A stretch of DNA of 64,000 nt from Aeromonas sp. FDAARGOS 1405 (GTDB lineage: Bacteria; Pseudomonadota; Gammaproteobacteria; Enterobacterales; Aeromonadaceae): assembly GCF_019048265.1 (NCBI RefSeq), contig NZ_CP077311.1:2985001-3049000 (forward strand), given 5' to 3'. Made by a program: the position numbers and the translations under genes. Below are positions 7,704 through 16,752 of this stretch, one piece after another. Position 1 is the first letter of the stretch; each line of letters starts with the position of its first letter. Under the pieces are notes generated by a model. It was not told the origin of the DNA. It ran no database searches and saw nothing but the letters and a program-made list of their open reading frames with translations.

Positions 7704-10700
7704 ATGAAAAAGACGGTTCTCACTCCCTTACTGGCGCTGTTGATCACAGGCTGTGGCGGCGGTGATGGCGAACAGGAAGAGACCCCTGTCACCCCCAACT
7801 ATTTCGAGGCATCCAGCAAGAGCAGCGCGGGCGGACAGTTGAACCCCACCAGCCTGCGGTTGGCGGCGGGTGAACAGGGGCGCTTCTCGGTACAGGCTGA
7901 CAGCGGTTACCTCCTGACCGGGATAAGCGGATGTGATGGCACCCTGGACGGCCTCACCTATACCACTGGCCCCATGAGCAGCGATTGCCAGATCTCGGCC
8001 AGCTTCACGCAGGAGAGTGCCGCCGTCTATTTCAACGCCACCACCCAAGCTTCTCAGGGGGGCGTACTCAGCCCCGACGCCCTGCGTCTGAACGCCGGTG
8101 AACAGGGCCGTTTCACCGTGCAGCCCGAGAGTGGCTTCGTGCTGGCGCAGATCGCTGGGTGTGAGGGCACACTGACGGGCAACACCTATACCACAGCACC
8201 CATGCGCGCCGATTGTCAGATCTCGGCTCGCTTTATCAGCGATGCCGCCAATGCGATTGCCCGGGAAGATCATACCCTTGCCAGCGAGCAATCCCTGATC
8301 GCCCATGCCCGTGCGGCGATTGCCGACAGTGAGACGCACCGCACTGAGCTGGTTCGCAGCCTCTATCAGGGAATGGCACAGATCAGCTGGAACCCGAGCC
8401 ACGACTCCATCACCTTTTCCAGCTTCCAACCGGAGAGCACGGTGACCCTGCTCCCCTCCAACATCAATGGCAAGGGGGAGAGCGAGATCCGGGGGCTGGT
8501 GATGGTCTCCGAGCAAGCCGATTACCGTCAGGCAGCCATGGGGGCGAACCTGTTTTCCGTTGACCGCACAGCGCAGAGCGAGGCGCTGCTCAAGGGGCTG
8601 ATTGGCTGGCTGACCCGGGGCAAGGATAGCGATGGCCTGCGCATCCTCACCGCCCAGATGCCAAGCCGCACCGATAGCTGGTATTTTCCCCATAACGAAG
8701 GCGTGCGGGACTGGCTCAAGGCGATCTATCCCGACAAGCACAGCATCAACCCGGCCAATACCTGCGATTATCAGGCGTTGAGTGACTGTATCGACACCAT
8801 GGCGCCGGAGCTTATCGTGATCAGCGATATCGACCGCCAGGGGCTGGGGTATCAGGGGATCGCACAGGGGATTGCCAAGGCCAAAGCGGCCGGGATCCCG
8901 CTGCTGCTCTCCAACTATCGGCGCGATGCCAGCCCGCTGCTAAGCCCCCTCTATCTCGATATGGGGCTGGTTACCTGGGGCAACTACTGGTCAAAACTCA
9001 GAGCCAGCGATCTGGCAGTGAACACCATCATGGCACCCGACGCCCAGCTGATGGCGGTCGATACCCTGCTTGGCAACCTTCTGGATCGCAACTTCACTAC
9101 CCAGTGGCTCGATAGCTGCGGCGGCAACTTTATCAATTGCGGTGGCTCGGAGAGCTTCAACCAGCAGTTCAAGCTGGGTGCCGACTGGCTGAGAAATGGG
9201 GCCATCACCCTCGACAAGGCCGGGATCAGTCCCTTTGCCCGTGACGGCGTGACACTGTTGCCCGCCACCCTGCTGCTGGCCGACAAATACCGTGCCGCCA
9301 TCGACTACCCGATTGCCTGGGATGAGCATCAATCCTGGCAGCAGGCGATGTTTGCCGACTGGCTGGTGAGCTATGCCCGCACCCGTACCCCGGCCCAGCC
9401 CGATCTGGGGGAGTACGTCACCGATCGCAACAAGGTGGTGAAGGGACAAGCGGCTCACTACGCCTATCCCGCAACGCTCACCGACAGTCGGCGCATTGCG
9501 GTTCCCTACAGCGGGCAGTGGACCACCACCGGCTGGTATGCCCTGCCGGGACAAACCATCACCCTGAGACGCACCGATAACGCCGAGGTGTCCGCTACCG
9601 TCCGACTCAACTACCACAGGCCCAATACCAATCGCGCCTATGAGCAGAAGATCTATCGAGCCCCGCTGGAGCTGGCCACCGGGCGGCTGATCTTGGCCAA
9701 GGGGGGCAGTGTCACCTTCACCTCGCCCTATGGCGGCCCTATCTACCTCTATCTGGAAGGGGCGGCTGCATCGCTGGCCGTCCAGGTGAGCGCCACGGGC
9801 GTCACCCGTCATCCGGCCATCATGGATTTCAGTGATGAGCAGCAGATACGAGAGTTCAACGAGCGGCTGGAACAAACCGAGCTGCCCCATATCGATCTGC
9901 GGGCCGATGGCGCCGAACAGCATCTGCGCCGGGATCGCTTCACCAAGGCGGTTGGTGGCGTCATCCCCGACACCAATGCCCTGCTCGACAGCATCGCCCG
10001 GGATCACATCAATGGTGTCTACACCCTGGCGGGCCTGAAAATTCAGGGCAAGGGGCTCGATGAGTCGCTGCCTGCGGATGTTAAAAACGCCTGCGTGGCA
10101 CTGTTGGGGGAGGGGTGTCTCGATGAATCGCTCCATACCCGCACCATCATCCAGCATGCCAACTATGACCAGAATGCCCATTGCGGCAGCGGTTGCAGCG
10201 GCAACCCGTGGGACTCTTCCGGCAGCATCAGCCCGACCGGCTGGCTCGACAATCACGAGCTGGGCCACAACCTGCAGACCAACCGGTTGAACGTGCAGTA
10301 CGCTGCGGCAGGCGATGCCGACAACTGGAGTGGCTACGGGAGCCGGGCGGGGGAAAACTCCAACAACATCTTCCCTTATGTGGTGAAGTGGCGCGCCCAT
10401 TATCTGAGGGATGGCAACACGGCGCCCATCAAGGATGGGCACATGAATCACAAGGATCTCTTCTATGTGTTCATGTCTGATGCGGCGCAGGTAAGGGACA
10501 GGAGTGGCAACCGCGTCGTGCTCGGGGCCAACTGCAAGGTGCTCGATACAGGCGAGAGTCGCTACGAAGCCCCCTGGAAGAGCAATGCCTACGCCGTCCA
10601 CAACGGCTATCGCATGGCGTTTTATATCCAGATGGCATTGCGCGCCCACCGTATGCTCCTGACTGATGGCACCCGGCTGAACGATGGCTTCACTCTCTTC

Positions 10701-11126
10701 ACTCTGCTTTATCAGCATTCACGGATCTTCGGCGCGGCGGCCGACAGTGAAGCGCAGTGGAATGCCAACAAGGATAGGCTCGGCTTTAGCCTGTTCCCCT
10801 ACTCGGGGCATGCGGTCTATGGCGGCAAACGGGTGCGCGACATACCGGGCAATGACTTTATGCTGGTTGCACTCAGTCGGCTCACCGGTTGGGACTGGCG
10901 CAATCACTTCGATCTGCTCGGCCTGCGTTACTCAAGCCTCGCAGTCGCTCAGGTGCAGGCCAACCAGCGTTATGGCAGCCTGCCGATGGGGATGTATGTG
11001 CTGGAGGATGACCTGCCCCCAGCCAACATGAGCGAAGGCGTCACATTCTTGCCACTCTCCGAAAGCGACGGGTCCACTCTCTGGCCCCGCAACAGTGGCT
11101 CGCCGAGCATCTGCCCGGTTCCCTGA
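7704..11126 (+). CDS. ImpA/M60-type zinc metalloprotease lipoprotein
   Basis: 1,140 residues. The N-terminus is a lipoprotein signal with lipobox LITGC (Cys17), so it is anchored to the outer membrane or exported. Two copies of a ~60-residue beta-repeat follow (about 35-95 and 105-170; each with GGQL/GGVLS, LRLxAGEQGRF and CDGTL/CEGTL elements). Then comes the ImpA-type N-terminal region and a C-terminal M60-like catalytic domain with NHELGHN (His851, Glu852, His855) and Glu884, 29 residues on, matching HExxH-x(8-28)-E. ImpA and SslE/AcfD relatives cleave mucin-like O-glycoproteins, so it probably acts on host or environmental glycoproteins. It has its own upstream region and a terminator at 11151. 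Confidence 0.88.
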   Translation: MKKTVLTPLLALLITGCGGGDGEQEETPVTPNYFEASSKSSAGGQLNPTSLRLAAGEQGRFSVQADSGYLLTGISGCDGTLDGLTYTTGPMSSDCQISASFTQESAAVYFNATTQASQGGVLSPDALRLNAGEQGRFTVQPESGFVLAQIAGCEGTLTGNTYTTAPMRADCQISARFISDAANAIAREDHTLASEQSLIAHARAAIADSETHRTELVRSLYQGMAQISWNPSHDSITFSSFQPESTVTLLPSNINGKGESEIRGLVMVSEQADYRQAAMGANLFSVDRTAQSEALLKGLIGWLTRGKDSDGLRILTAQMPSRTDSWYFPHNEGVRDWLKAIYPDKHSINPANTCDYQALSDCIDTMAPELIVISDIDRQGLGYQGIAQGIAKAKAAGIPLLLSNYRRDASPLLSPLYLDMGLVTWGNYWSKLRASDLAVNTIMAPDAQLMAVDTLLGNLLDRNFTTQWLDSCGGNFINCGGSESFNQQFKLGADWLRNGAITLDKAGISPFARDGVTLLPATLLLADKYRAAIDYPIAWDEHQSWQQAMFADWLVSYARTRTPAQPDLGEYVTDRNKVVKGQAAHYAYPATLTDSRRIAVPYSGQWTTTGWYALPGQTITLRRTDNAEVSATVRLNYHRPNTNRAYEQKIYRAPLELATGRLILAKGGSVTFTSPYGGPIYLYLEGAAASLAVQVSATGVTRHPAIMDFSDEQQIREFNERLEQTELPHIDLRADGAEQHLRRDRFTKAVGGVIPDTNALLDSIARDHINGVYTLAGLKIQGKGLDESLPADVKNACVALLGEGCLDESLHTRTIIQHANYDQNAHCGSGCSGNPWDSSGSISPTGWLDNHELGHNLQTNRLNVQYAAAGDADNWSGYGSRAGENSNNIFPYVVKWRAHYLRDGNTAPIKDGHMNHKDLFYVFMSDAAQVRDRSGNRVVLGANCKVLDTGESRYEAPWKSNAYAVHNGYRMAFYIQMALRAHRMLLTDGTRLNDGFTLFTLLYQHSRIFGAAADSEAQWNANKDRLGFSLFPYSGHAVYGGKRVRDIPGNDFMLVALSRLTGWDWRNHFDLLGLRYSSLAVAQVQANQRYGSLPMGMYVLEDDLPPANMSEGVTFLPLSESDGSTLWPRNSGSPSICPVP

Positions 11127-11150
11127 ATCCGGTCATCACGATAACTACGA

Positions 11151-11178
11151 CAAGCGCCCGGCAGGGCGCTTGTTATTT
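11151..11178 (+). terminator. Intrinsic terminator of the metalloprotease gene
   Basis: CAAGCGCCC (11151-11159) pairs with GGGCGCTTG (11164-11172), four-base loop, followed by TTATTTAT. It separates the protease gene from the electron transfer genes on the other strand. Confidence 0.8.
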
Positions 11179-11293
11179 ATCCCGCCTTTGGCCCCATGGT
11201 GGATGCCGAGGAGGTGGGGGGAGAAGAACGAGCCGAAAGTGTGTCAGCCTATGCAAGGGCGAGACTCATAAATGACCCATTCACGCGACCATG

Positions 11294-12247
11294 TTACAGC
11301 ACCGTCATCTGACCGGCATAGAGGATGAAGTAGCGCAACAGCAAGATCCCCACCAGGCTCAGGCTGCAGACCAGCACCAGATGGGAGCGCTGGTGCTGGC
11401 GAGCTGGCGAGCTGAGCAGCCCCAACAGTTGGGGAAGCAGGATGCCGATGCCAATCACGCCAAACCAGAAGACCTGCGACCAGAAGCCGCCGCCTATGGC
11501 CGCCCACATCGCTGCCTCCCGCTGGCCGCCACCGAAGTAGAGGCCGGTGAAGAAGCAGACCAGCAAGAAGATCTCGATGGCCACGATGGGGCGCTCGAAG
11601 CGGTGTACAAAGCTCACCCCCTTGCTATGGCTGCTCTCCTTGAACAGAGTCACCGCCAGCAAGATGGTGGAGGCTACCCCCGAGCTGATACCGGATACCA
11701 GAAACAGCGCCGGCAGGATCGGGTTGTTGAGCATGGGGTAGGTCTTGAGCGCCGAGAGCAGGAAGCCGGTATAGGCCCCCAGCAGTACGGCCAGCAACAA
11801 CAACAGGGGAGTAAGCAGTCGCTCAAGCTGTGCCACCTTGCCTATCAGGGTATCGATGAAGGCGAACCTGTCCGCCAGCAGGTGCCGCCGCAGCCCCTCG
11901 ATCTCGGCTCTGAAGAGCACCGCCAGCCAGGCAAACAACACAGTCATATAGACCTGAAACAGCATGACCCCCATCGACATCACGGAATCGAACTGATAGT
12001 GGAACATCAGCTTCCAGAAGGTCCAGGGACGAGCCAGGTGGAAGATGAGGATCAGCAGCCCCAGTATCACGCTGAGCGGGGCCAGAATGGCGGTCGCCCT
12101 GATGATGCCGTTCTCGCTGCCGGCCCCGCGCTGGCGCAACAGCACCGAGAGGGTGACTGAACCGGCGGAGATCCCCAGCAGAAAGAGGTAGATGGCGATG
12201 GGACCATCCCAGACCAGTGAGTCGAAGTGAAATGCGTTATGCCACAT
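11294..12247 (-). CDS. netD: NrfD-like quinol-oxidising membrane subunit NetD
   Basis: 317 residues from ATG 12247, chosen because GGGAGG lies nine bases upstream. It is an integral inner-membrane protein of the NrfD/PsrC family with about eight hydrophobic segments; the first carries the family pattern WDGPIAIYLFLLGISAG. These proteins oxidise menaquinol or ubiquinol and pass electrons to a partner ferredoxin-like subunit. It is the last gene of pdsA-netB-netC-netD, next to mtrCAB. In Aeromonas hydrophila this Nrf-like set replaces the CymA quinol dehydrogenase of Shewanella in extracellular electron transfer. The assignment to NetD rests on this gene order; the family itself is clear. Confidence 0.88.
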   Translation of the reverse strand: MWHNAFHFDSLVWDGPIAIYLFLLGISAGSVTLSVLLRQRGAGSENGIIRATAILAPLSVILGLLILIFHLARPWTFWKLMFHYQFDSVMSMGVMLFQVYMTVLFAWLAVLFRAEIEGLRRHLLADRFAFIDTLIGKVAQLERLLTPLLLLLAVLLGAYTGFLLSALKTYPMLNNPILPALFLVSGISSGVASTILLAVTLFKESSHSKGVSFVHRFERPIVAIEIFLLVCFFTGLYFGGGQREAAMWAAIGGGFWSQVFWFGVIGIGILLPQLLGLLSSPARQHQRSHLVLVCSLSLVGILLLRYFILYAGQMTVL

Positions 12248-12316
12248 GGTACACACCTCCCGTTTCGCTACTCACCATCTGCAGAGGGATACCGCCATGA
12301 TGCGGGTTATGTGGAC

Positions 12317-12985
12317 TCATGATTTTATCTCCCCTTTTGGTACCCGATACATCTTGGGCGAGGTGCCGAGGAACTGTTTGTAGCGATAGGTGGTCTCGTG
12401 CACCAGCCGCTTGGCGATCGGGCTGTGAGGATCATCCAGATTGCCGAACACCAGCGCCTTGGTAGGGCAGGCTTCGACACAGGCGGGTTGCTTGCCGTTG
12501 GCCAGATTGGTCTTGCGGCAAAAATCGCACTTGTCGGCAGTGCGGGTGACCGGGTTGATAAAGCGGACCTGATAAGGACAGGCTGCCAGACAGTAACGGC
12601 AACCGACACAGAGATCGGGGTTGATGTCGACGATGCCATCCTCGGCCCGGATATGGGATGCGCCCGTCGGGCAGACATGCACACAGGGGGCGTTATCACA
12701 GTGCTGGCAGGACTTGCGGAAAAACCGGTACTCCTGTTCCGGATATTCACCCACAGGCCCGGTACGCAGGATCTGCAGGCGAGCTACCCCTTGTGGCACC
12801 TGATTGACTTCCCGGCAGGCATCCATGCAGGCGGTACAACCGATGCAGGCGGTCTCATCGTGGATCATGCCGTAGCGTATCCCCCCGATGGTCATGCTGT
12901 TGGCCAGGGCGCGGGGCGACCCCGTCATCAGGATCAAGGCGCTGGCACTCATCCCCACCATAAACTCGCGACGGGTCGTGCTCAT
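12317..12985 (-). CDS. netC: NrfC-like four-cluster ferredoxin subunit NetC
   Basis: 222 residues. It begins with a Tat signal ([10 protein letters not shown], then a hydrophobic stretch to ALA at about 28), so the folded Fe-S protein is exported to the periplasm. Four cysteine sets for [4Fe-4S] clusters are visible: [35 protein letters not shown] and CDFC ... CVEAC. This is the DmsB/NrfC pattern. It should relay electrons from NetD to the pentaheme NetB. Its start overlaps the netB stop by four bases (12982-12985), which fits translational coupling. Confidence 0.9.
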   Translation of the reverse strand: MSTTRREFMVGMSASALILMTGSPRALANSMTIGGIRYGMIHDETACIGCTACMDACREVNQVPQGVARLQILRTGPVGEYPEQEYRFFRKSCQHCDNAPCVHVCPTGASHIRAEDGIVDINPDLCVGCRYCLAACPYQVRFINPVTRTADKCDFCRKTNLANGKQPACVEACPTKALVFGNLDDPHSPIAKRLVHETTYRYKQFLGTSPKMYRVPKGEIKS

Positions 12986-13602
12986 GCGCCCTCCTTGGCC
13001 GCGGCTTGCTGCCTGGCCTCATGCTGCTTGCTGTGGCAGTCGACGCACAGCTTGATGCGGGCCTTCTCGGGGATGCCGACCATGGGCTCTTTGGCCGGGT
13101 GCAACTGATGGCAGCTGGTGCAGGTCACGCGAGTCGCATGCACGTCGTGGGCCCACAGCGCCTTGCGCAGATCATCGGGCTCATGGCAGCTCATGCAGAC
13201 GCCGTTTTGCTGGCTGAGCGGGAAGGCATCGTCGCCAAAGCGCATCACGTCGACAATGCCGCCACGCTGTTTGCGGTGCTGGGCTGACGGGTTGCCGTGA
13301 CAGTTGGTACAGGTCACCGCTTCATTGGTATTGGGGTTGGTGACGCTGGCATGCTTGCCATGCATCCCCTCGTTTCCGTCGTGGCACTTGTCACACTTGG
13401 CGAAACGGGCGGCAGCTTTTTTCTCGGCTGCGGCTTTCTTCGCGGCTTTGGCCTGGCGTGCGGCCAGTGCATCGGCGGCACTGCTATCGGCCACAGTGCT
13501 GACGGCGGCAGACGCTGGTTCGACGGCGGTCGCTGCGAGGGCAAACTCGCTTGCACCCAGACAGATCGTGGCAAGCAAGGCCCACTGCATTATTTTTTTC
13601 AT
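12982..13602 (-). CDS. netB: Pentaheme c-type cytochrome NetB (NrfB-like)
   Basis: 206 residues from ATG 13602; longer open frame upstream to 13707 lacks a signal sequence. The N-terminus is a Sec signal ([23 protein letters not shown]), followed by an Ala/Lys-rich linker. Five CxxCH heme sites follow: CDKCH, CTNCH, CMSCH, CTSCH and CVDCH. That is the NrfB-type pentaheme architecture. It is periplasmic and should accept electrons from NetC and hand them to PdsA or directly to MtrA. It lies 150 bp downstream of pdsA on the same strand with a stem-loop between them. Confidence 0.9.
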   Translation of the reverse strand: MKKIMQWALLATICLGASEFALAATAVEPASAAVSTVADSSAADALAARQAKAAKKAAAEKKAAARFAKCDKCHDGNEGMHGKHASVTNPNTNEAVTCTNCHGNPSAQHRKQRGGIVDVMRFGDDAFPLSQQNGVCMSCHEPDDLRKALWAHDVHATRVTCTSCHQLHPAKEPMVGIPEKARIKLCVDCHSKQHEARQQAAAKEGA

Positions 13603-13700
13603 ACTGGACTCCGGATCAAAGAGGTTCAGCGGCGTTATCCACCCCCTGACAAGAAAAAGAGCGACAAATACCTCCCAAAATGCCAGAAACGGGCAAGAGT

Positions 13701-13724
13701 CCCCCACCCACGACAGAGTGGGGG
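13701..13724 (-). terminator. Stem-loop between pdsA and netB
   Basis: CCCCCAC (13701-13707) pairs with GTGGGGG (13718-13724) around a ten-base loop. It sits just after pdsA and about 100 bp before the netB start on the minus strand. No long T-run follows in that direction, so it may be an RNA processing or partial termination element that makes pdsA message more abundant than netBCD. Confidence 0.45.
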
Positions 13725-13755
13725 CTTGATCAATGGATAAACCTGACCGCTTTGG

Positions 13756-14367
13756 TTATTGCTGGCTGGCGTAGTACTCGGCCAACGCCTTGAGGTCGGC
13801 ATCACTCATGGCAATGATGGCGTTATTCATCTTCTCGTCATTGCTGCGCTTGCCAGCCTTGAACTCTTGCAGGGCCATCAGTATGTAACCTTTTGGCTGA
13901 CCGGAGAGGATGGAGGCTTCATCATCGGCAACGGAGCCACCTTCGGAGTGACACTTCTTGCAACCAGACTCTTCATGCAGTTTTTGTCCTGCTTTGGCCA
14001 GTGCGGTATCGAACGGCTGTTTCATCGGTTGGTAGGGCAGTTCGGCATAGTAAGCTGCCAATTCGTCGATCTGATCGTCGCTAAGACCCTTAACAATGTC
14101 GGTCATGTTTCCCTGTTTGCTGGTGTCACCGGTGACATGATTAACGGTCTTAGCAGGGCGGCCATCCAGGTAGCTTCGCATCTGCTCCGCAAGATTAGAT
14201 TCTGCTATTCCGGCGATTGTCGGAATATCTGTATGTGAGCTGATCCCCTGATTACCGTGACATGCGTTACATGTTTTGGCCATCTCGTCGACCCCGGCAA
14301 AGGCTGGCCCAATTGAACCAATCAACAGAGATAACCCCACCACTTCCAATTTCATGCTTCGCTTCAT
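13756..14367 (-). CDS. pdsA: Periplasmic diheme cytochrome c4-like shuttle PdsA
   Basis: 203 residues with a Sec signal (MKRSMKLEVVGLSLLIGSIGP, cleavage after FA about residue 24). Two cytochrome c domains follow, each with one CxxCH (CNACH and CKKCH) and a later Met-containing loop, as in cytochrome c4. It should carry electrons across the periplasm. In A. hydrophila the diheme PdsA is encoded with netBCD beside mtrCAB, which is exactly this arrangement. It is the first gene of the minus-strand unit and is divergent from mtrC with 245 bp between starts, so both units probably share a regulated promoter region. Confidence 0.88.
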   Translation of the reverse strand: MKRSMKLEVVGLSLLIGSIGPAFAGVDEMAKTCNACHGNQGISSHTDIPTIAGIAESNLAEQMRSYLDGRPAKTVNHVTGDTSKQGNMTDIVKGLSDDQIDELAAYYAELPYQPMKQPFDTALAKAGQKLHEESGCKKCHSEGGSVADDEASILSGQPKGYILMALQEFKAGKRSNDEKMNNAIIAMSDADLKALAEYYASQQ

Positions 14368-14612
14368 TTTGCACTCCTAGTGACATAAAAATCGTAAAAG
14401 CCAGTCTATACAGTTTTTTTATTCGAAAAAGTGGGCTTAATCCCGCTTTTGAGACTTCTATCAACGTCGAGCACTATATAAACCTTATAATTCGGATGGA
14501 AATGGTTTTTGACCAAAAGAGGGTCCAAAGGGGCCTAATGTTGCATGTTTTTGGGGCTTTTCTGACACAGCTCATACATGAAATAAAAATCCGATAAAAA
14601 AGGATAAACAAG
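14368..14612. promoter_or_regulatory. Divergent promoter region pdsA / mtrC
   Basis: The 245 bp between the two start codons are AT-rich. They hold TATATAAA near 14475 and an imperfect inverted repeat at about 14429-14454 (AAAAGTGGG ... CCCGCTTTT, one mismatch). I see no clean FNR (TTGATnnnnATCAA) or CRP (TGTGAn6TCACA) site. mtrC has AAGGA upstream of its ATG. The regulator cannot be named from the sequence. Confidence 0.5.
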
Positions 14613-16697
14613 ATGAAATACTGGAAAGCGCTGGTGGCCGCTGCAATGGTGCTCACCCTCTCGGCCTGCGGTGGCGGGGGGGATGGCAGTGACAAGAGTG
14701 AGCCGCCCCCCCCTCCTCCTGGAACCCCTGACTCTCTGACTATCTCGGCCTCGACACCGGTTCTCACCCCGGATGGTCAGCTCTCGGTGCAGTTCAACGT
14801 GGCGGACAAACAGGGTTCGGGTTACGACCTGGGCGCTACGATCCCCTCCTTCACCCTCAACAAGGTGATCCCCGGCCGCGATGCCACACGGCAAGACCCG
14901 GCCATCTGGAAGAGTTTTATCTACCGTTCCGGCAAAGCCACCAGTGAAAACAGCGGCAAGCTGGAGCCACTGGGCAATGGGCAATATCGCTACACCTTTG
15001 CGATCAACCCCACCACAGTGCAGGATCCCTATCCTTCTGATTCACAAAGCAATAATGGTGTAATTAGCTGGGATGAGACGGCGACTCATCGTCTCGGTAT
15101 CTTTTTTGGTGGCAGCAACAATGTTCCCGTTACCAACTATGTGCTGGACTGGGTGCCGGCAGGGACGCCCGCCGCTTTGACCCGGGATATCGTGGATCAG
15201 AGCAGTTGTAACAGTTGTCACATGAAGCAAGCGATCAAACACGCGGATCGCGCTGACCCCAAACTCTGTGTCACCTGTCACAACGAGAGCAATCCGACCA
15301 TTGCTACCCGCCGTTCTCTGACGACCATAGTGCACAAGTACCATGGCAATCTGGATAGCACGGATACCAAGACGGTCAGCCACTTTCCGCAAGACCCGCG
15401 CAACTGCGATACCTGTCATAAGGACGCTACGCCAGCCACCCTCAATGCCGGTAACTGGCAACATGCCCAGGAAAAAGCCTGTGGTGCCTGTCATGCCGAT
15501 TCAACCAGCTCCACAGGTTTTGATGCTCACATCACCGGCAAGATCAACAGTGGCGCAGTCTGCACCCAGTGCCATGGCGCTGATCCGGCCAGCAGCAAGT
15601 CACCTTATATGGTTCACCTGGGTTACATGGCCAACGAGGCGATTGGACGCGACAAGCTGCAGTTCACGTTCGATGACGTTCGCTATGCCGCTCCCAATAT
15701 CGAGGTCGAACTGACCGTCACCGTCGACGGTACGCCGGCCGAGAGCGTTAATGACGTGCTGAAATATGTCAAAGATGGCAATCCGGCCATTCTGGTCAAC
15801 TGGGATCAGGGCCAGGGATTCGAGCTGGCCACCACCAATCCGCAGACCTTCGTCTCTGGCAACAAGATCGAGTTCAGCAAGTGTGTCAGCCAGGGCACAG
15901 GCCGCTTCCTGTGCAGCAAAGAGACGGGCAACGAGGTCAACGGCACCCTGGCTGCGACCATCGCCGACTTGAGAGTCTGTGTGGCGCGTAAAGCCGATCG
16001 CAACGGGGCGTTTGCCGCAGGGGATCTGCTGCCTTGCAGCAGTACTGCCAGCGCACTCTCCCTGATCGCCATCAATCCGGTCAGCGCCTACTTCCGTGCC
16101 GAAGGGGGCATCGACAGCAGCTATCTGCTCAAGGCCGGTGCGGATCTCGCTTCCTGCAACAGTTGTCACAAGGATCTGGCAGTCCACATGAGCAATCATG
16201 CGGCCAAGGATATGAGCCAGTGCACCAGTTGCCACAACGCGACCCGTACCTCGTTCTATGCGGGGGTGCCGGGGGACCTGAAATATCACGTCCACTCCTT
16301 CCACGCGCTGGGCGCCAAACATGGGGGAAGTGCTACCTTCCCGGGCGATATCAGCAACTGCGAGTCCTGTCATACCCAGGGGCAATACAACCTGCCCAAC
16401 CAGCAGAACGCGCGCCCCTCTCTGGTCGCCACCACGGCTGACAACAAACAGCCCAAATACTTCAGCCCGGTGCTGGTGGTCTGCTCCAGCTGCCACCTCA
16501 AATCACCGCTGGGGTTGGTCAAGCCGGATAGCCCGGTGGCAGGGGATGAGTGGGCTACCCACATGAAGAATAACGGCGCCGTCTTTGGTGCAGAGACGAT
16601 CGAAGCCGCAACCGGTGTTGAACAGTGTGCCTCTTGCCATGCCGTCGGGCAGGAGCAGGGTGTCGACAAGGTTCACAAGGTCTACGACTTCCGTTGA
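14613..16697 (+). CDS. mtrC: Outer-surface decaheme cytochrome MtrC (OmcA/MtrC family)
   Basis: 694 residues. The lipobox LSAC (Cys19) is followed by a Gly/Asp/Pro-rich linker, so this is a surface lipoprotein. There are ten CxxCH heme sites in two groups of five, with beta-rich domains before each group: CNSCH, CVTCH, CDTCH, CGACH, CTQCH, then CNSCH, CTSCH, CESCH, CSSCH, CASCH. This is the OmcA/MtrC architecture (Shewanella MtrC is about 670 residues). It should be the terminal reductase for Fe(III), Mn(IV) or electrodes, receiving electrons through MtrA-MtrB. First gene of mtrCAB; the mtrA start lies 55 bp after its stop. Confidence 0.95.
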   Translation: MKYWKALVAAAMVLTLSACGGGGDGSDKSEPPPPPPGTPDSLTISASTPVLTPDGQLSVQFNVADKQGSGYDLGATIPSFTLNKVIPGRDATRQDPAIWKSFIYRSGKATSENSGKLEPLGNGQYRYTFAINPTTVQDPYPSDSQSNNGVISWDETATHRLGIFFGGSNNVPVTNYVLDWVPAGTPAALTRDIVDQSSCNSCHMKQAIKHADRADPKLCVTCHNESNPTIATRRSLTTIVHKYHGNLDSTDTKTVSHFPQDPRNCDTCHKDATPATLNAGNWQHAQEKACGACHADSTSSTGFDAHITGKINSGAVCTQCHGADPASSKSPYMVHLGYMANEAIGRDKLQFTFDDVRYAAPNIEVELTVTVDGTPAESVNDVLKYVKDGNPAILVNWDQGQGFELATTNPQTFVSGNKIEFSKCVSQGTGRFLCSKETGNEVNGTLAATIADLRVCVARKADRNGAFAAGDLLPCSSTASALSLIAINPVSAYFRAEGGIDSSYLLKAGADLASCNSCHKDLAVHMSNHAAKDMSQCTSCHNATRTSFYAGVPGDLKYHVHSFHALGAKHGGSATFPGDISNCESCHTQGQYNLPNQQNARPSLVATTADNKQPKYFSPVLVVCSSCHLKSPLGLVKPDSPVAGDEWATHMKNNGAVFGAETIEAATGVEQCASCHAVGQEQGVDKVHKVYDFR

Positions 16698-16752
16698 TGA
16701 AATCCTGCGGTCAGGGGGTAACCCCTGGCCCTTCGCCGTTGAAGGAAACAAG

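Noticed and set aside
13726..13733. TTGATCAA near pdsA as an FNR site
   Set aside because: The four-base spacer between half sites is missing, and the place is downstream of pdsA.
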